Origin: Simmondsia chinensis
Taxonomy: Eukaryota > Streptophyta > Magnoliopsida > Caryophyllales > Simmondsiaceae
Direction: 5' to 3'
Assembly (NCBI GenBank): GCA_018398585.1
Contig: JAGTTD010000013.1
Coordinates: 5,056,492 to 5,120,491, forward strand
DNA length: 64,000 bases
Part shown: in pieces, positions 44,948 through 57,200 of the stretch
Layout of the letters: the number at the start of each line of letters is the position of its first letter
Position numbering within the stretch: the stretch's first letter is position 1
Translations under genes and position numbers: made by a program
Notes under the pieces: generated by a model
Databases searched by the model: none
The model's input: only the letters and a program-made list of their open reading frames with translations
Told to the model about the DNA's origin: nothing

Positions 44948-47900
44948 TCATACTGAAAGACCCACTAAATTCGAGCAATGCTCGAACTTGCTACCTGGTA
45001 GAACTTTTGTGAACATGTCTGCTGGGTTATCTCTAGTCCCAATCTTCCTCAACTCCACCTTCCGCTCGTCAATCAGATCTCTGATAAAGTGATGCTTCAC
45101 ATCAATATGTTTCGTTCGGTCATAATGAGTCATTTGATTTTTCGCTAGGTGAATAGCGGACTGACTATCACAGTATACTCTAACTGTCCCCTGCTCGACA
45201 CTGATTTCACTGATCTATCCTCTCAACCAGACGGCTTCTTTGAACGCTTCTGTTACTGCCATGTACTCGGCCTCGGTAGTAGATTGTGTTGTAACAGGCT
45301 GCAAACACGCTCTCCAACTGATAGCTGTGTCACCTAAACAAAACACATACCCTGAAATGGACCTCCTCTTATCAAGGTCTCCACCATAGTCAGAATTTAC
45401 ATACCCAACCAAACAGCACTTACTTTTCCCATATTCCAAACATAAATCAGAGGTTCCAAGAAGATACCTGAGAATCCACTTTACTGCATGCTAATGTTCT
45501 CTGCCCGGATTCGCCATGTACCTACTAACTCTGCTCACAGCAAAAGCAATATCTGGACGCGTACAGACCATCGCATACATAATACTGCCCACTGCACTTG
45601 AATAAGGAATCTAAGACATGTACCTGATGTCCTCAGTATGAGGCGAATCTAACGCTGAGAGTCTAAAATGAGCTACTACGGGCATGCTAACCGGGTTAGC
45701 ATCCTTCATATGAAACATGTCTAACACCTTCTCAATATACTTCTCCTGAGACAAGTATAATTTTTCAGCTTCTCGGTCTCCATGAATTTCCATGCCTAAT
45801 ATCTTCTTAGCTGCTTCAAGATCTTTCATCTCAAATTCACTCTTCAGCATTGATTTCAAATCATCGACATCTTTCATATCTCGAGCTGCAATCAACATGT
45901 CATCAACGTAAGCAAATAAATAAAGCCTGAATCTGTCTTTCTGAAGTACATACAACTGTCGTACTTACTCCTGATGTAATCATGACTTGTCATGAACTGA
46001 TCAAATCTCCTATACCACTGTCTAGGAGATTGCTTTAAACCATATAAAGACTGTCTAAGCAAACACACATGATCTTCTTCAACTACAAAACCCTCGGGCT
46101 GATGCATAAAGATATATTCTTCTAGTTCACCATGCAAAAATGCAGTTTTGACATCCAATTGTTCAAGTTCAAAACCATGCATGGCAACCAAAGACAATAA
46201 TGCACAAATAGAAGTGTGTCTAACTACAGGTGAGAAAATATCATGAAAATCAACACCTTGTACATGACTGTAGCCTTTAGCTACCAAACGTGCCTTGTAC
46301 CTCGCATCTTCCACTCCAGGAATGCCCTCTTTTCTCTTGAAGACCCATTTGCATCCAACCAGTCTTTTCCCTGTAGGAGGCTTCACCAGTTCCCAAGTCT
46401 GATTCTTATGAAGAGACAACATCTCTTCATTCATAGCAACGAGCCACTTCTCAGCATCTGATCTCGATACAGCCTCTGTATACGAAGTCGGCTCACTGTC
46501 ATCTAACGTTTCAGCAGTAGAGAGGGCATAGACAATCATCTCTTCATACCCATATCTCTCAGGAGGCCTGATCTGTCGCCTCGGTTTACCACCAGCTATA
46601 GTAATATTCTCCACCTGTTGACCTGTTTCTGCATTATCAGTAACAATATCAGAAACCCGTACCTGAGGTGTAGGAATACTCTCAAGCTGAACAATCTGTT
46701 GATCTGACTGCATCTCTGTATCATCAGGTGTCTCAACCTGAACATTATCGCTGTCAATGGAGGGTGTGTGTGGCGGATTAAGTAGAGCAGACTTATCCAA
46801 AGTAACATCTCTACTCGTCAGAAACTTCTGAACAGATGGATCCCACAATCTATATCCCTTCACACCTGACGTATAACCAAGAAAGATGCACTTCTTGGCC
46901 CTAGGCTCCAGCTTTCCATCATTAACATATGCATATGCAGGACAACCAAAAACTTTGATCTGAGAATAATCAGAAGTTGAACCAGACCATACCTCTTCAG
47001 GAGTCTTCATCTGTAATGAAGAATGCGGTGTCTTGTTCACAAGGTAGCAAGCTGCTTCTGCCCACCATTCTCTCTTTAAACCTGCATTTGAAAGCATACA
47101 ACGAGCCTTCTCAAGTAACGTCCTATTTAACCTTTCAGCCACTCTATTCTGCTGAGGTCGACCTGTACATGTCCTGTGTCGAACTGTGCCCTGATCTTCA
47201 CAAAATTTAGTGAAGTCCCCTTCAACAAACTCAAGACCATTATCAGTCCTCAACCTCTTGATCGGCTTTCCTGTCTGTTTTTCAAGCAGAACTTTCCACT
47301 TCTTAAAGTTATCATACACTTCATTTTTCTGCTTAAGAAAATAGACCCAAACTTTACGTGAGTAGTCATCAGTGAATGTTAGAATATACCTGGACCCACC
47401 TTTAGAAGCCACTCTGGAAGGTCCCCATAGATCAGAATGTATGTAGTCTAACGTTCCTTTGGTCTGATGCACTGTTGCCTGGAAGCTGACTCTCTTCTGC
47501 TTCTCATAAATACAGTGCTCACAGAATCCCGTCAGTCCTGTTGACTGACCACAAAGAAGTCCCCTCTGACTCAGCTCAGACAATGCTTTGTCACCAATAT
47601 GACCCATTCTCATGTGCCATAGTCTTGTGATCTCTGCATCTGTCATAGCAGATGTGGAAACAGCAACTGCACCTGTCACGGTTGTATCTGCAAGCTCATA
47701 CAAAGTACCAACCCTATTTCCTTTCATCACAATTAATGCACCCTTACTGACCCGCATGACTCCACCTTCAGCAGTGTACTTGTACCCTTTTGATTCTAGG
47801 GTACTTAGAGAAATCAAGTTCTTTTTCAAATCCGGGACGTGACGAACATCACTTAAGGTTTTAATAGTTCCATCAAACATTCTCACACGGACTGTTCCGA

Positions 47901-48893
47901 CACTCACTACCTTACAAGCAGCATCATTACCCATCAAGATAACCCCACCTTGTATAGATTTATACGTGGAATACCAGTCTCTATTTGGAGTAACATGAAA
48001 CGAACAACCCGAATCCATGACCCACTTATCTATGGACCTGGACTGAGAATCAGCAACCAATAGAAATTCCCCTTCACTATCCTCCTCTACAGCACTAGCC
48101 TCAGCGGACTTGTCCTTACCCTAGTCACCCCTGTTACCCTCTTTTGATTTATTTTTATATCTGTAACAGTCTTTCTTTATGTGCCCCTTTTTGTGACAAT
48201 AGTGACACGACAGGTTCTTATGTCTAGATTTGGACCTAGACTTATTCCCACCATTGGATCCCCTATGTTCTGATCGACCTCTCACATGTAAGCCACTACC
48301 CGAGTCATTCATCGAGTCAGATAATTTCTTATCTACCCGTTCTTTACTCACTAGGTTTCTTTTTACTTTATCAACAGTAATAGTTGGCATACCCCCGTAT
48401 ATCATGCTTTCTACGAAGCCCTTATACGCATTTGAGAGCGAACACAATAAATCATAGCCTGATCCTCGTCCTTAGGGACATCATTCAAAGGCTTTAATTC
48501 ATGAATAATTGAGGTAAATTCGCTAAGATGGTTTTTAAGAGATGTACCTTCTGCCATACGAAAAGTGTACAACCGCTGTTTCACTGCGAGTTTGTTGGAG
48601 ACTGACTTGTGGCAAAACAGGTCTAACAATTTCTCCCATAACTCCTGTGCGATTTTAATCTCCAACACTTCTGATAAAACATCGTCAGCCAAACACATCT
48701 GTATAGCCGTGAGAGCCTTCTCATCCAACTCTTCCCACTGTGCCTCGGTCAACGTTTCTGGTTTCTTCTCTTTCCCCTCCAATGCTTTCTTCAAGCCATT
48801 CTGAGTCAGGAGTCCTTTCACACGGACTTGCCAGAAGCTAAAGCTTCCCTGACCATTGAATTTCTCAACCTTGGTTTTAATACTTGACGTCAT
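44948..48893 (-). pseudogene. Copia gag-pol, copy C, broken
   Basis: Gag starts at ATG 48893. A one-base loss near 48450 shifts the frame before GFVESMIYGG. The zinc knuckle CHYCHKKGH is intact. A stop at about 48121 (Gln in the other copies) precedes the protease. A long open frame (48060-45892) holds the protease DSG, integrase core (DDYSRKVWVY, RTDNGLEF) and most of reverse transcriptase. A three-residue deletion after REWWAEA removes residues that A and B keep. A 2-base loss near 45908 breaks the frame at the YVDD motif, and RNase H follows in further broken pieces (45955-44948). Confidence 0.9.
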
Positions 48894-48929
48894 TGTATCA
48901 ATTCGAAGAACGGAGCTCTGATACCAATT

Positions 48930-49424
48930 TGTATGGAAATAAACAATATATTCGGATCTGGATCGAATCAAATACCACGACAATAACGAGAAATAATCGG
49001 ACTAAAAGAGAAACGAAACAATAGACACAAGGATTTACGTGGAAACCCCTTTACAATCGAAAGGAGAGAAAACCACGGGCGAAGATCGGAGCTTTTATTA
49101 TTGAACAAAAGAAGAAGACGAATTACAAAGATTCTCTCTCAACACTCAATTTATTGGTGCGGCACCGCGCAAGGGAAGCCTTTCTTTGACTTTGGATACA
49201 TAATGACGAACCCCTAGGTTCGTTTATATAAGCTGCATAAAACCTGATTCCCGATCGATCGAGGTCCCGATCGATCGGTTCCTCACCAATTGATCGGCCG
49301 CCTCACTATAGACGTCCTTTGTTTACGTAACATTCCCGATCGATCGAGCTCCACCCGATCGATCGGGGTCTTCACGGCACTTCTTCTTTATGCGCCAAGT
49401 ATATTTTGAGATATAAACCTAACA
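48930..49424 (-). repeat. 5' LTR of Copia copy C (495 bp)
   Basis: Full-length LTR with five CGATCGATCG-type sites between 49252 and 49365 and a TATA-like TTTATATAAG near 49223. The inner terminus is mutated (plus strand TGTATGG for TGTGCGG). Confidence 0.93.
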
Positions 49425-49659
49425 ATAATTCATATATTTAATATATTTAAATTAATATTAAATTTTAAAAAATATTATATGTTAAAATCATTAAATTAAA
49501 TATGTCTATATTATATAATATGTCTATGTCTAGTTGACATGTAATTTTTTGATATACATATAAATTTACTAAATTATAATATATAATAATATTAAATACT
49601 ATTTTCTAATATGAAATGTGGAAACTAAATAACTTAAATATAGAACCTTGCCAAAATCT

Positions 49660-50861
49660 TATGGATACTTATTAAAATAGACAAAATTGAAAAATGTGGA
49701 AATTTTATAAAATTCGGAAACTTTTCAAACACAACAAATCCTAAGAGGTAATAAATATCTAAAAAAATATAAAAGTTACAAATATATTTAAATTTCTCCC
49801 TGTCCAAATATCCCCATGAAACTCATATTTTACATAATCATCGTATTGCATCATAGGCTCATTTAGGATCTTACTCCTATGCCTACATTCTCGAGCTTCA
49901 CTATCATTGGACTTGGCTCAATTACACTCTTAAAGGCAATAAGACATTGTATCAAGATAAAATAATTATTTAGGGATATTACTACTTAGGTATCGTGATG
50001 TTGTTTGATTCCATCATACATATTGGGATTGGGTCATACTTTTTAAGTATTCCTTTTTTGTTGGCTCGGCTAGGTGAGATAGCCGAGCCATTCTATTTAT
50101 TTTACCGGGCCAAGCAAACACTATAAAATAAGAAAACAAATCTATTCAACGAGCAAAAGGAGAGAGAGGGATTCGAACCCTCGATTTATAATTTATCATC
50201 TAAATACTCTAACGTTTGAAAATATACAACGCGATAACTTAATGCTACTTACCAAAAAAAACAGATAACTTAATGCTTAAAATTTTATCACTTAGGTACC
50301 TTGAAGTTTTTAAATTTTATCAATCAGATACCCTTCTTCCTTATTTAATTGATTTTCGTTGTAAAATACTAAAGTAAAACATGGTTATGACAATATACAA
50401 GTATGTTTATTAGAATTTTATGATCATATAACACTATATAGGTAGTTTGCATGCAAATTCAGTGAACTTTTTATCGTAATTCATTGAATTTTTGCTGAAA
50501 ATATTGCAATCACGCACTATATTAACATATTTGTACAAAATTGGTCCAATTCTCACAAAAATTCATCAAATTTTAATATACGATACCTAAATCATAAAAT
50601 ATTTAAACCTTAAATTATCCCAGTATATATATTAAAAAAAATCACAATATACAAATAATAAATAATCAAACTTAAGACACCGAACAGATAATCTCTCTAA
50701 TTATTTAACATTATCAAATCAATAAGTTTCTATATCGATTATTTAAACAGAGAATATAATATACTTTCCATTTATATAATGGGGGGATGACTAAAATCTT
50801 CCATAAAGTCTACAGGAAATCAAAAGGAAACACATATAAAACACCCTCATCACTCACAAAG
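49660..50861 (+). promoter_or_regulatory. Lipoxygenase promoter and 5' leader
   Basis: A TATA box TTATATAA lies at 50772-50779, so transcription should begin near 50805-50815, with a leader of about 50 nt to the ATG at 50862. The upstream DNA is AT-rich and contains an inserted repeat (about 49965-50640) that also occurs in intron 1. The segment outside that repeat is duplicated at 42590-43192. A B-box-like GGATTCGAACCCTC at about 50168-50182 is probably an old tRNA-derived SINE trace. Confidence 0.6.
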
Positions 50862-51231
50862 ATGCTTCGTCTCTCATCAGAAGGATTCCTCTCTCTCTTA
50901 CAGTTAAACCCCAACAACAACAACAACAACTCCTCTTCTTTACTTTCTCTCTCTAGAAACACGCACTCAGCAATGGGGTTCTGTGCAAGTACAGATGTGA
51001 TTCAGAAAGCTGCTGCAAAAATGGTTGTTTGTGGGAGTGCCAATATGGTGAAGACTGATTCATATGAGAAGAAAGGGAGTGAGAATGATGATAATAAGAC
51101 GGAAAGTGGGAGTAAAAGGGTGAGAGGAAGTGCTGTTTTGATGAAGAAGAACGTGTTGTTTCTTGATTGGATTTATGAGCTTCTCAGTAAAGGTGTCTCT
51201 TTGCAGCTTGTTAGTTCTGTTTGTCCTCACC

Positions 51232-51275
<44 letters not shown>

Positions 51276-54200
51276 ATTATTCAACCTACTATTCTAAAAG
51301 TATAAACTATTAGACAAAGGATGATGAATTATTTTATATTTAAAAATTTATCACGTAAATATCTTAATATTTGATTATATATCACTTAATGTTTTAATAT
51401 ATAAAATAAAGTTTATTGACATTTAAAATTTTTATCACTTAAATAACCTAAGGTTTTAACCAGAAGTAATCATTTTAAGGATGTTTGTTGCTGTTAATTT
51501 TTTAGCCGTGGTTGTAACTAGGAGTGTAAATGAATCAAGTTGAAACTTAAGCTTGTCAGGCTCAAGGATCAAATCCAGGGCTGGTCAAGACACCCAAGTA
51601 ACTACTTGGCCCCCCTAATTTACAAAGTCCTTAATTTGATATAGACTTAAATTTGTAGTTTGCTTTTGTATTTGGTATTATTATATTTGACTTGACTTTA
51701 ACTTAATTTTATAAATATTGTCCTTTTTTTTTCTTATTTGGGTTAGCAACTTTTGGAAACAGCCTCCCTATAAGGTAACAATACTCTATAGAGGTGAGGC
51801 TGCGTACATCTCACCCCTCCCCCACCTTGTCTTGGCAGGAGCCTTTTTAGCATTGGGTTTGTTGTTGTTGTCTCTAATTAAAGTTTTAAAATTTTGTCAA
51901 TCAGATACCTTTCAGTCAGAATTTGATAGATTTTTGTTGGAAAATGCTAAAGTGGAATATGATTTCCGACAAAATATAATTATTTTCATTAGAATCTGAT
52001 ATTTTTTTGCCAAAACATGCTTATAATAACACAAGATTTCAGTAATATAGATAGCTTACATAAATTCTAGTTAATTTTAATTGTAATTTGTTGAATTTTG
52101 GCTAAAAATATCAACACGGCTTATATATATATATATCATCATAATCACATACTATATCAGTATTTTTTGTATAAAATTGTTAACATTATTACAAAAATTC
52201 ATCAAATTCAAACATATGGTACTTCAGTGATAAAATATTCAAATCTTAGGTACCTTATTATACATATTGAAAGTTAGGATACCCGAGTGATAAATGATTA
52301 AATTTTATGGTACTTAAAAGATAATTTCCCTTCATGTTCTAGCATCGGACCAAGAATTTCAAGGCCAGCAAATGAGAGAGGCAAATAAAGAGGCATAATC
52401 AAACATTTAACTGATATTGGTATATAGTATTACCTTACTTCCTTAGTGCCTCTCACTTGCTTCTCTGTCTCAATGATCAACCAGAACAAGTAAGAATACA
52501 TGTTTTTGGCAACCTTTGTGCAAGTTTTCCTACATTCTGCACCAAATATTGTGAGGATGTGATGCGGAATAGAAACATAAAATTTGAATCGAGCACGTTA
52601 AATTTGAAGAACAACTTGGAATCCACCAAAGAGAGGAGAACACTAGGATTTTTATTTTGGTAAATTGGAGAATGAGTCCTACAACAAACCATGATGAGTA
52701 TTTATAGACAACCAAGAAACCCTAAAACGTAAAATTACTAAAATACCCTAAAATACGAAATTACAAAAATGCCCCTAAACTATACGGAAAACATAAAAGT
52801 GGCCTGAAAACACGTTTACAGGCCGAATTTAGGAAAAATAAGCGGGGCCAGTGGCAAAGTAGTTGGGGTTGATAGGTGAAGGGGCCCGTAACTCCTTACG
52901 GATCAGAAGTTATGACTATTTGAAATTGCTTGTGCAACATAGTGCTTCTGCCCCACCCGTTTGGGTTTCTAGCGGTCCAACTGCTCTAGAAAATCTTCGG
53001 CTACTCGTTCTACATCATGTTGAATACAAGAACTGAAACTGAAATCTTGGTCATTGCACATGTTCAGCAAATGGGTTGCATGGAAAGCCAGGGAAGCCAG
53101 CATACTTGGAAAAATCGGTGACAGCAGCAGCTCCTCCATTAACAGAAGGAGAAACAACATTTAATGTCACATTTGAATGGGATGAGAGCATGGGTGTTCC
53201 TGGATCTTTCATCATTAAAAATCATCATCACAGTCAGTTCTACCTTAAGACGGTGACACTTGAAGATGTTCCTGGTCATGGAAGGGTGCATTTTGTGTGC
53301 AATTCATGGGTTTATCCGGCTCATCGGTACAAATGCCACCGTGTCTTCTTTTCTAACAAGGTAATTCTGGAATTACATACAAGATCGGTCAAAAACCCAG
53401 GTCGTCGCTTAGAATCCAAAAATTTCAGGGGCTTCTAAATTATAATTTTGTAACTTTTTTAGCTAATACTTATGTTCCTGAAAAAAAAAAAAGTTGAGAT
53501 ATATAAAGGATCCCTTTTAAGTATTCGCTGTGGACCATAAAAGAGCATCTCTACAGCATGATTATTACTCAGCAATTCTATCAAATGCTTTCTTCTTAGG
53601 AAAAATGATCATGGCCCATTGTTTTTGACATGTGATCTTTATTTAGGAAAGAAAATCTAATCAAGTTCCTGGATAAAGGTTTCAGAGAAAGCAGAACTAA
53701 CCAAATGGGTCAGCTTTATGCCTGTTATTTATGACCCATTTACTTTTTTTTTTCAATTAGTGAATGCTTTTACTCAGGAAAAAATTATAAAGCTCTTTTC
53801 TTTCTTAATGAGTCATAGTTGTCAAAACTATACTGTGTAGATTGTTAACAAATTATATCTTTTCATGGTGGATTATGAGATTATCCGAATCCACCATGAA
53901 AAGATATAATTTGTTAACAATCTACACAGTATAGTTTGGACAACTATGGCTCATTAAGAAAGGGGACGGATGCGGACCAGCTTTTCAGGTTGGGGGTCCT
54001 TGGAAACAGCCTCTTTTCCTGGTAGCCCCCTGAAGGGGGGAGGCTACCCACATCTACGCCCCAGACCCTGCTTATGCGGGAGCTCTTGGAGGCACTGGAT
54101 TTGTTGTTGTTGTTGTATTCTGAGATGATCAGATCTGCCATCATGATTGATGCTTCCTCGCGGTCAAGAGCTCTTGACAAGAAACTAAGTTAATTTAGTC

Positions 54201-57200
54201 AACAAAGAAGAAACTAATCAACATCAGGGTAGGTGAAAAACGGAAGATATATGAAAGGATATTAGTTCTAACTGGACCTAGAAATTGGCTTATTAGAAAA
54301 GGGGCGTTGAACTCTACATAGAAATTGGCTTATTGAAAAAGAGGTGTTCGTCTTACAAGTTAAATTATATCACACCCACACCCTCGTGTAATGTGGGATT
54401 TCATAACACTCCCCCACATAAAGTGTGACCACGCCAACTCAGTCCAAAGACGGATAATGGGGCCCCAAAAATTATGCACTACACCTAGATGTGATATTAT
54501 ATCACAGAATAGATCTTCACCAAGAAAATCAACTAGTTAGAGATATGATAGCCTCATCATACAAGCTGGACCCTCACAGGCCATGTAGGATTCCAACAAG
54601 ATTAAAGATAATTAAATCATATTGTTATGTATGCTCTTACACTTACATACTTGTATGCTTTATGCTTCCATGCTTTTCATGCTTCTTAGGTTGGGGGTTC
54701 TCGGAAACAGCCTCTCGTTAGGTATTCACCCTGAAGGGGTAAGGCTGCATACATCCCACCCCTCCCAGACTTTGCTTACAAGGGAGCCCTTGAGAGACTG
54801 GATCTGTTGTTGGCATGTAGAGGAAGAAAAGATGCTAAGAAGCATGTAATATGGGAGGAGGTTCAACGTTCTACTGCATTTCATATTCATGCAGTACTTA
54901 AGTTCAAAATCCACTAATCAACATAAGTATATCAGTAGTGTAATCCTGAGCTCAAACACGATTAAAAGAGATGCTAACAGAACTCAATGTTTTATGCAAC
55001 AGACATATCTTCCTCAGGACACACCACAGGCGCTACGCAAGTACAGGGAGGAAGAACTTGTAAATCTAAGGGGAGATGGAAAAGGCATGCTCAAGGAATG
55101 GGACAGAGTGTATGACTATGACTATTATAATGACTTGGGGATGCCTAACAAGGGAAAAGAATTTGAGCGTCCTGTTCTTGGGGGTTCAAGTGAGTATCCT
55201 TACCCCCGTAGAGGACGAACTGGCCGTAAACCAACAAAAACAGGTTGGTAACTTATATGAATTTTTTTCCTTAGATGGTGAGGAGTACAACGTTACCCTA
55301 ATAAGGGCCACCAGCAACTGGGGGAGGGGGAGATGAGCCTCAAACCCAAGATATCATACTTGGTGGGTAGCCTGATCGCTACACCAAACCTATCGGCTTG
55401 TAACCTAGATGAGTTTGCCAGCAACAGATTGGCAACAACAACCTAAGTGCATCGTGATTTATAATCTTACCCTTATCTTATCAGGAAATGGGATGGTCAA
55501 GACCCCGACCAACCCAACTAGTTGCTCATGGCCTCTTATATTCTTTTAAAAGTTAATTATATTATAAGGTTACTTCACTTCTATTACATATCATCATTTA
55601 TAATTGAAGAAATAACGAATTATGTATAATATATTATAATATATATGCATATATATTACTACACAACCAAAGAGGGCACCAACACGTCGTCACCGGATCC
55701 CATTAGAACTCCGAAGTTAAGCGTGCTTGGGCGAGAGTAGTATCAGGATAGGTAACCTCCTCGAAAGTCCTCACCCTGAGGTTGAGGGCACTGGGAAACA
55801 GCCTCTCTTCAGGTTAACACCCTGAAGGGGGAAGGCTGCGTACACCCCCCCCCCCTCCCCCAAAAAGACCCTACATGGGCGGGAGCCCTTGAGGCACTGG
55901 GTATTAAAAAAAAATATATATATATATATTACTACACAAGGCCAAAGAGTAGCTAGCATTAAAATATAAGATGAATTACTCAAAGGAATTAATCATATAT
56001 GAGTTGCCTATACAACACACCTTCGTTACTGAAAAAGAGCCCACTAAATCAAAACTTGGTTTGAGCCACTAAAATCTCCGGGCCATCTCCTGCAGCAAGC
56101 ATTTGTGAATATATTAACTGGAGGAAATTGCTATGATCATGTTACCAGATCCAAACACAGAGAGCAGATTGCCACTTCTAAGCCTGGATATCTATATACC
56201 CAGAGATGAGCGGTTTGGACACCTTAAAATGTCCGATTTTCTTGCATATGGTCTGAAGTCCCTAGTTCAGATACTAATCCCGGAGCTGAAACACATATTT
56301 GACAAGACACCAAATGAGTTTGATACACTAGAAGATGTAATAAAGCTCTATGAAGGGGGATTTCAGCTACCAAAGGAGACAGCAAACAGACTGAGAGATC
56401 ATATCCCATGGGAGTTGCTAAGAGAACTAGTTCGTACAGATGGGGAGCGATTTCTCAAATTTCCAATGCCTGATATCATAAAAGGTATTTGTTATATTTC
56501 ACTGCGCCTTTGACCGACCTATAGAGTTGGCATATATGAGATCTATATATAAACTTAAGTGGGGTTCTATCCTAAAAGCAATCAGTATCAAGCGGACTAA
56601 TCCACTAAGCTTATATGTTGATTTATCTCCCTTGTAACTCCAATGTGGGATTTTTACTAGACTCGCAGGTAGAGTTATTAATAGTATTTTCCCAATTCTT
56701 TTGCTAATTTAGCATGAAAGATACCAAGAGTAGCCAATTATTAGAGAAATACTGAAAGAAAGAAAAATCCAGTTACTTACCCCAAAAAAAGGAAAAAAAG
56801 AAAAATCAAGTTTTGCTGTTTACAAATTTGCAGAGGATAAAACTGCTTGGAGGACTGATGAAGAGTTTGGAAGGGAAATGCTAGCTGGAGTCAACCCTGT
56901 TATGATCAGGCGTCTTCAAGTAACATAAGTTTCCTATACCTACTTCATGCTTAGAGTATATAATTGTGCTAGAGTATAAAATCATTTTTGAACCTTAACC
57001 CGTCAACTTAAGCTTTTGTGACAATTGATTTTTTGACATGGTATCAGACACTCGTTGAATAAAGAGTGTCAAATTTGAATCACAAAAGCTCCCACTTTAA
57101 ATATTATTTCAAACACAAGTGATGAGCTTTTACATTATCCACGCTTCAAGTAGAGTTGGCATTTGCTTGAAGGGACATGTTAGAGCACAAAACCATTCTT

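Larger units (their letters stand above)
44470..49424 (-). mobile_element. Copia LTR retrotransposon, copy C
   Basis: Complete element: 3' LTR 44470-44860, 5' LTR 48930-49424, target duplication ATAAT (44465-44469, 49425-49429). Same family as A and B but a separate lineage: it keeps the gag Tyr codon and zinc-knuckle frame that both A and B have lost, and has different defects. It lies between the lipoxygenase promoter (49660-50832) and the diverged duplicate of that promoter (42590-43192). Confidence 0.95.

Noticed and set aside
50155..50240. tRNA gene suggested by GATTCGAACCC
   Set aside because: Only the T-arm/B-box-like word is present; acceptor and anticodon stems cannot be formed. At most a tRNA-derived SINE trace.
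55683..55785. A 5S rRNA gene
   Set aside because: The 5S-like sequence is truncated at its 3' end, runs directly into a SINE body and lies within target duplications; there is no tandem 5S array. It is a retroposed head.
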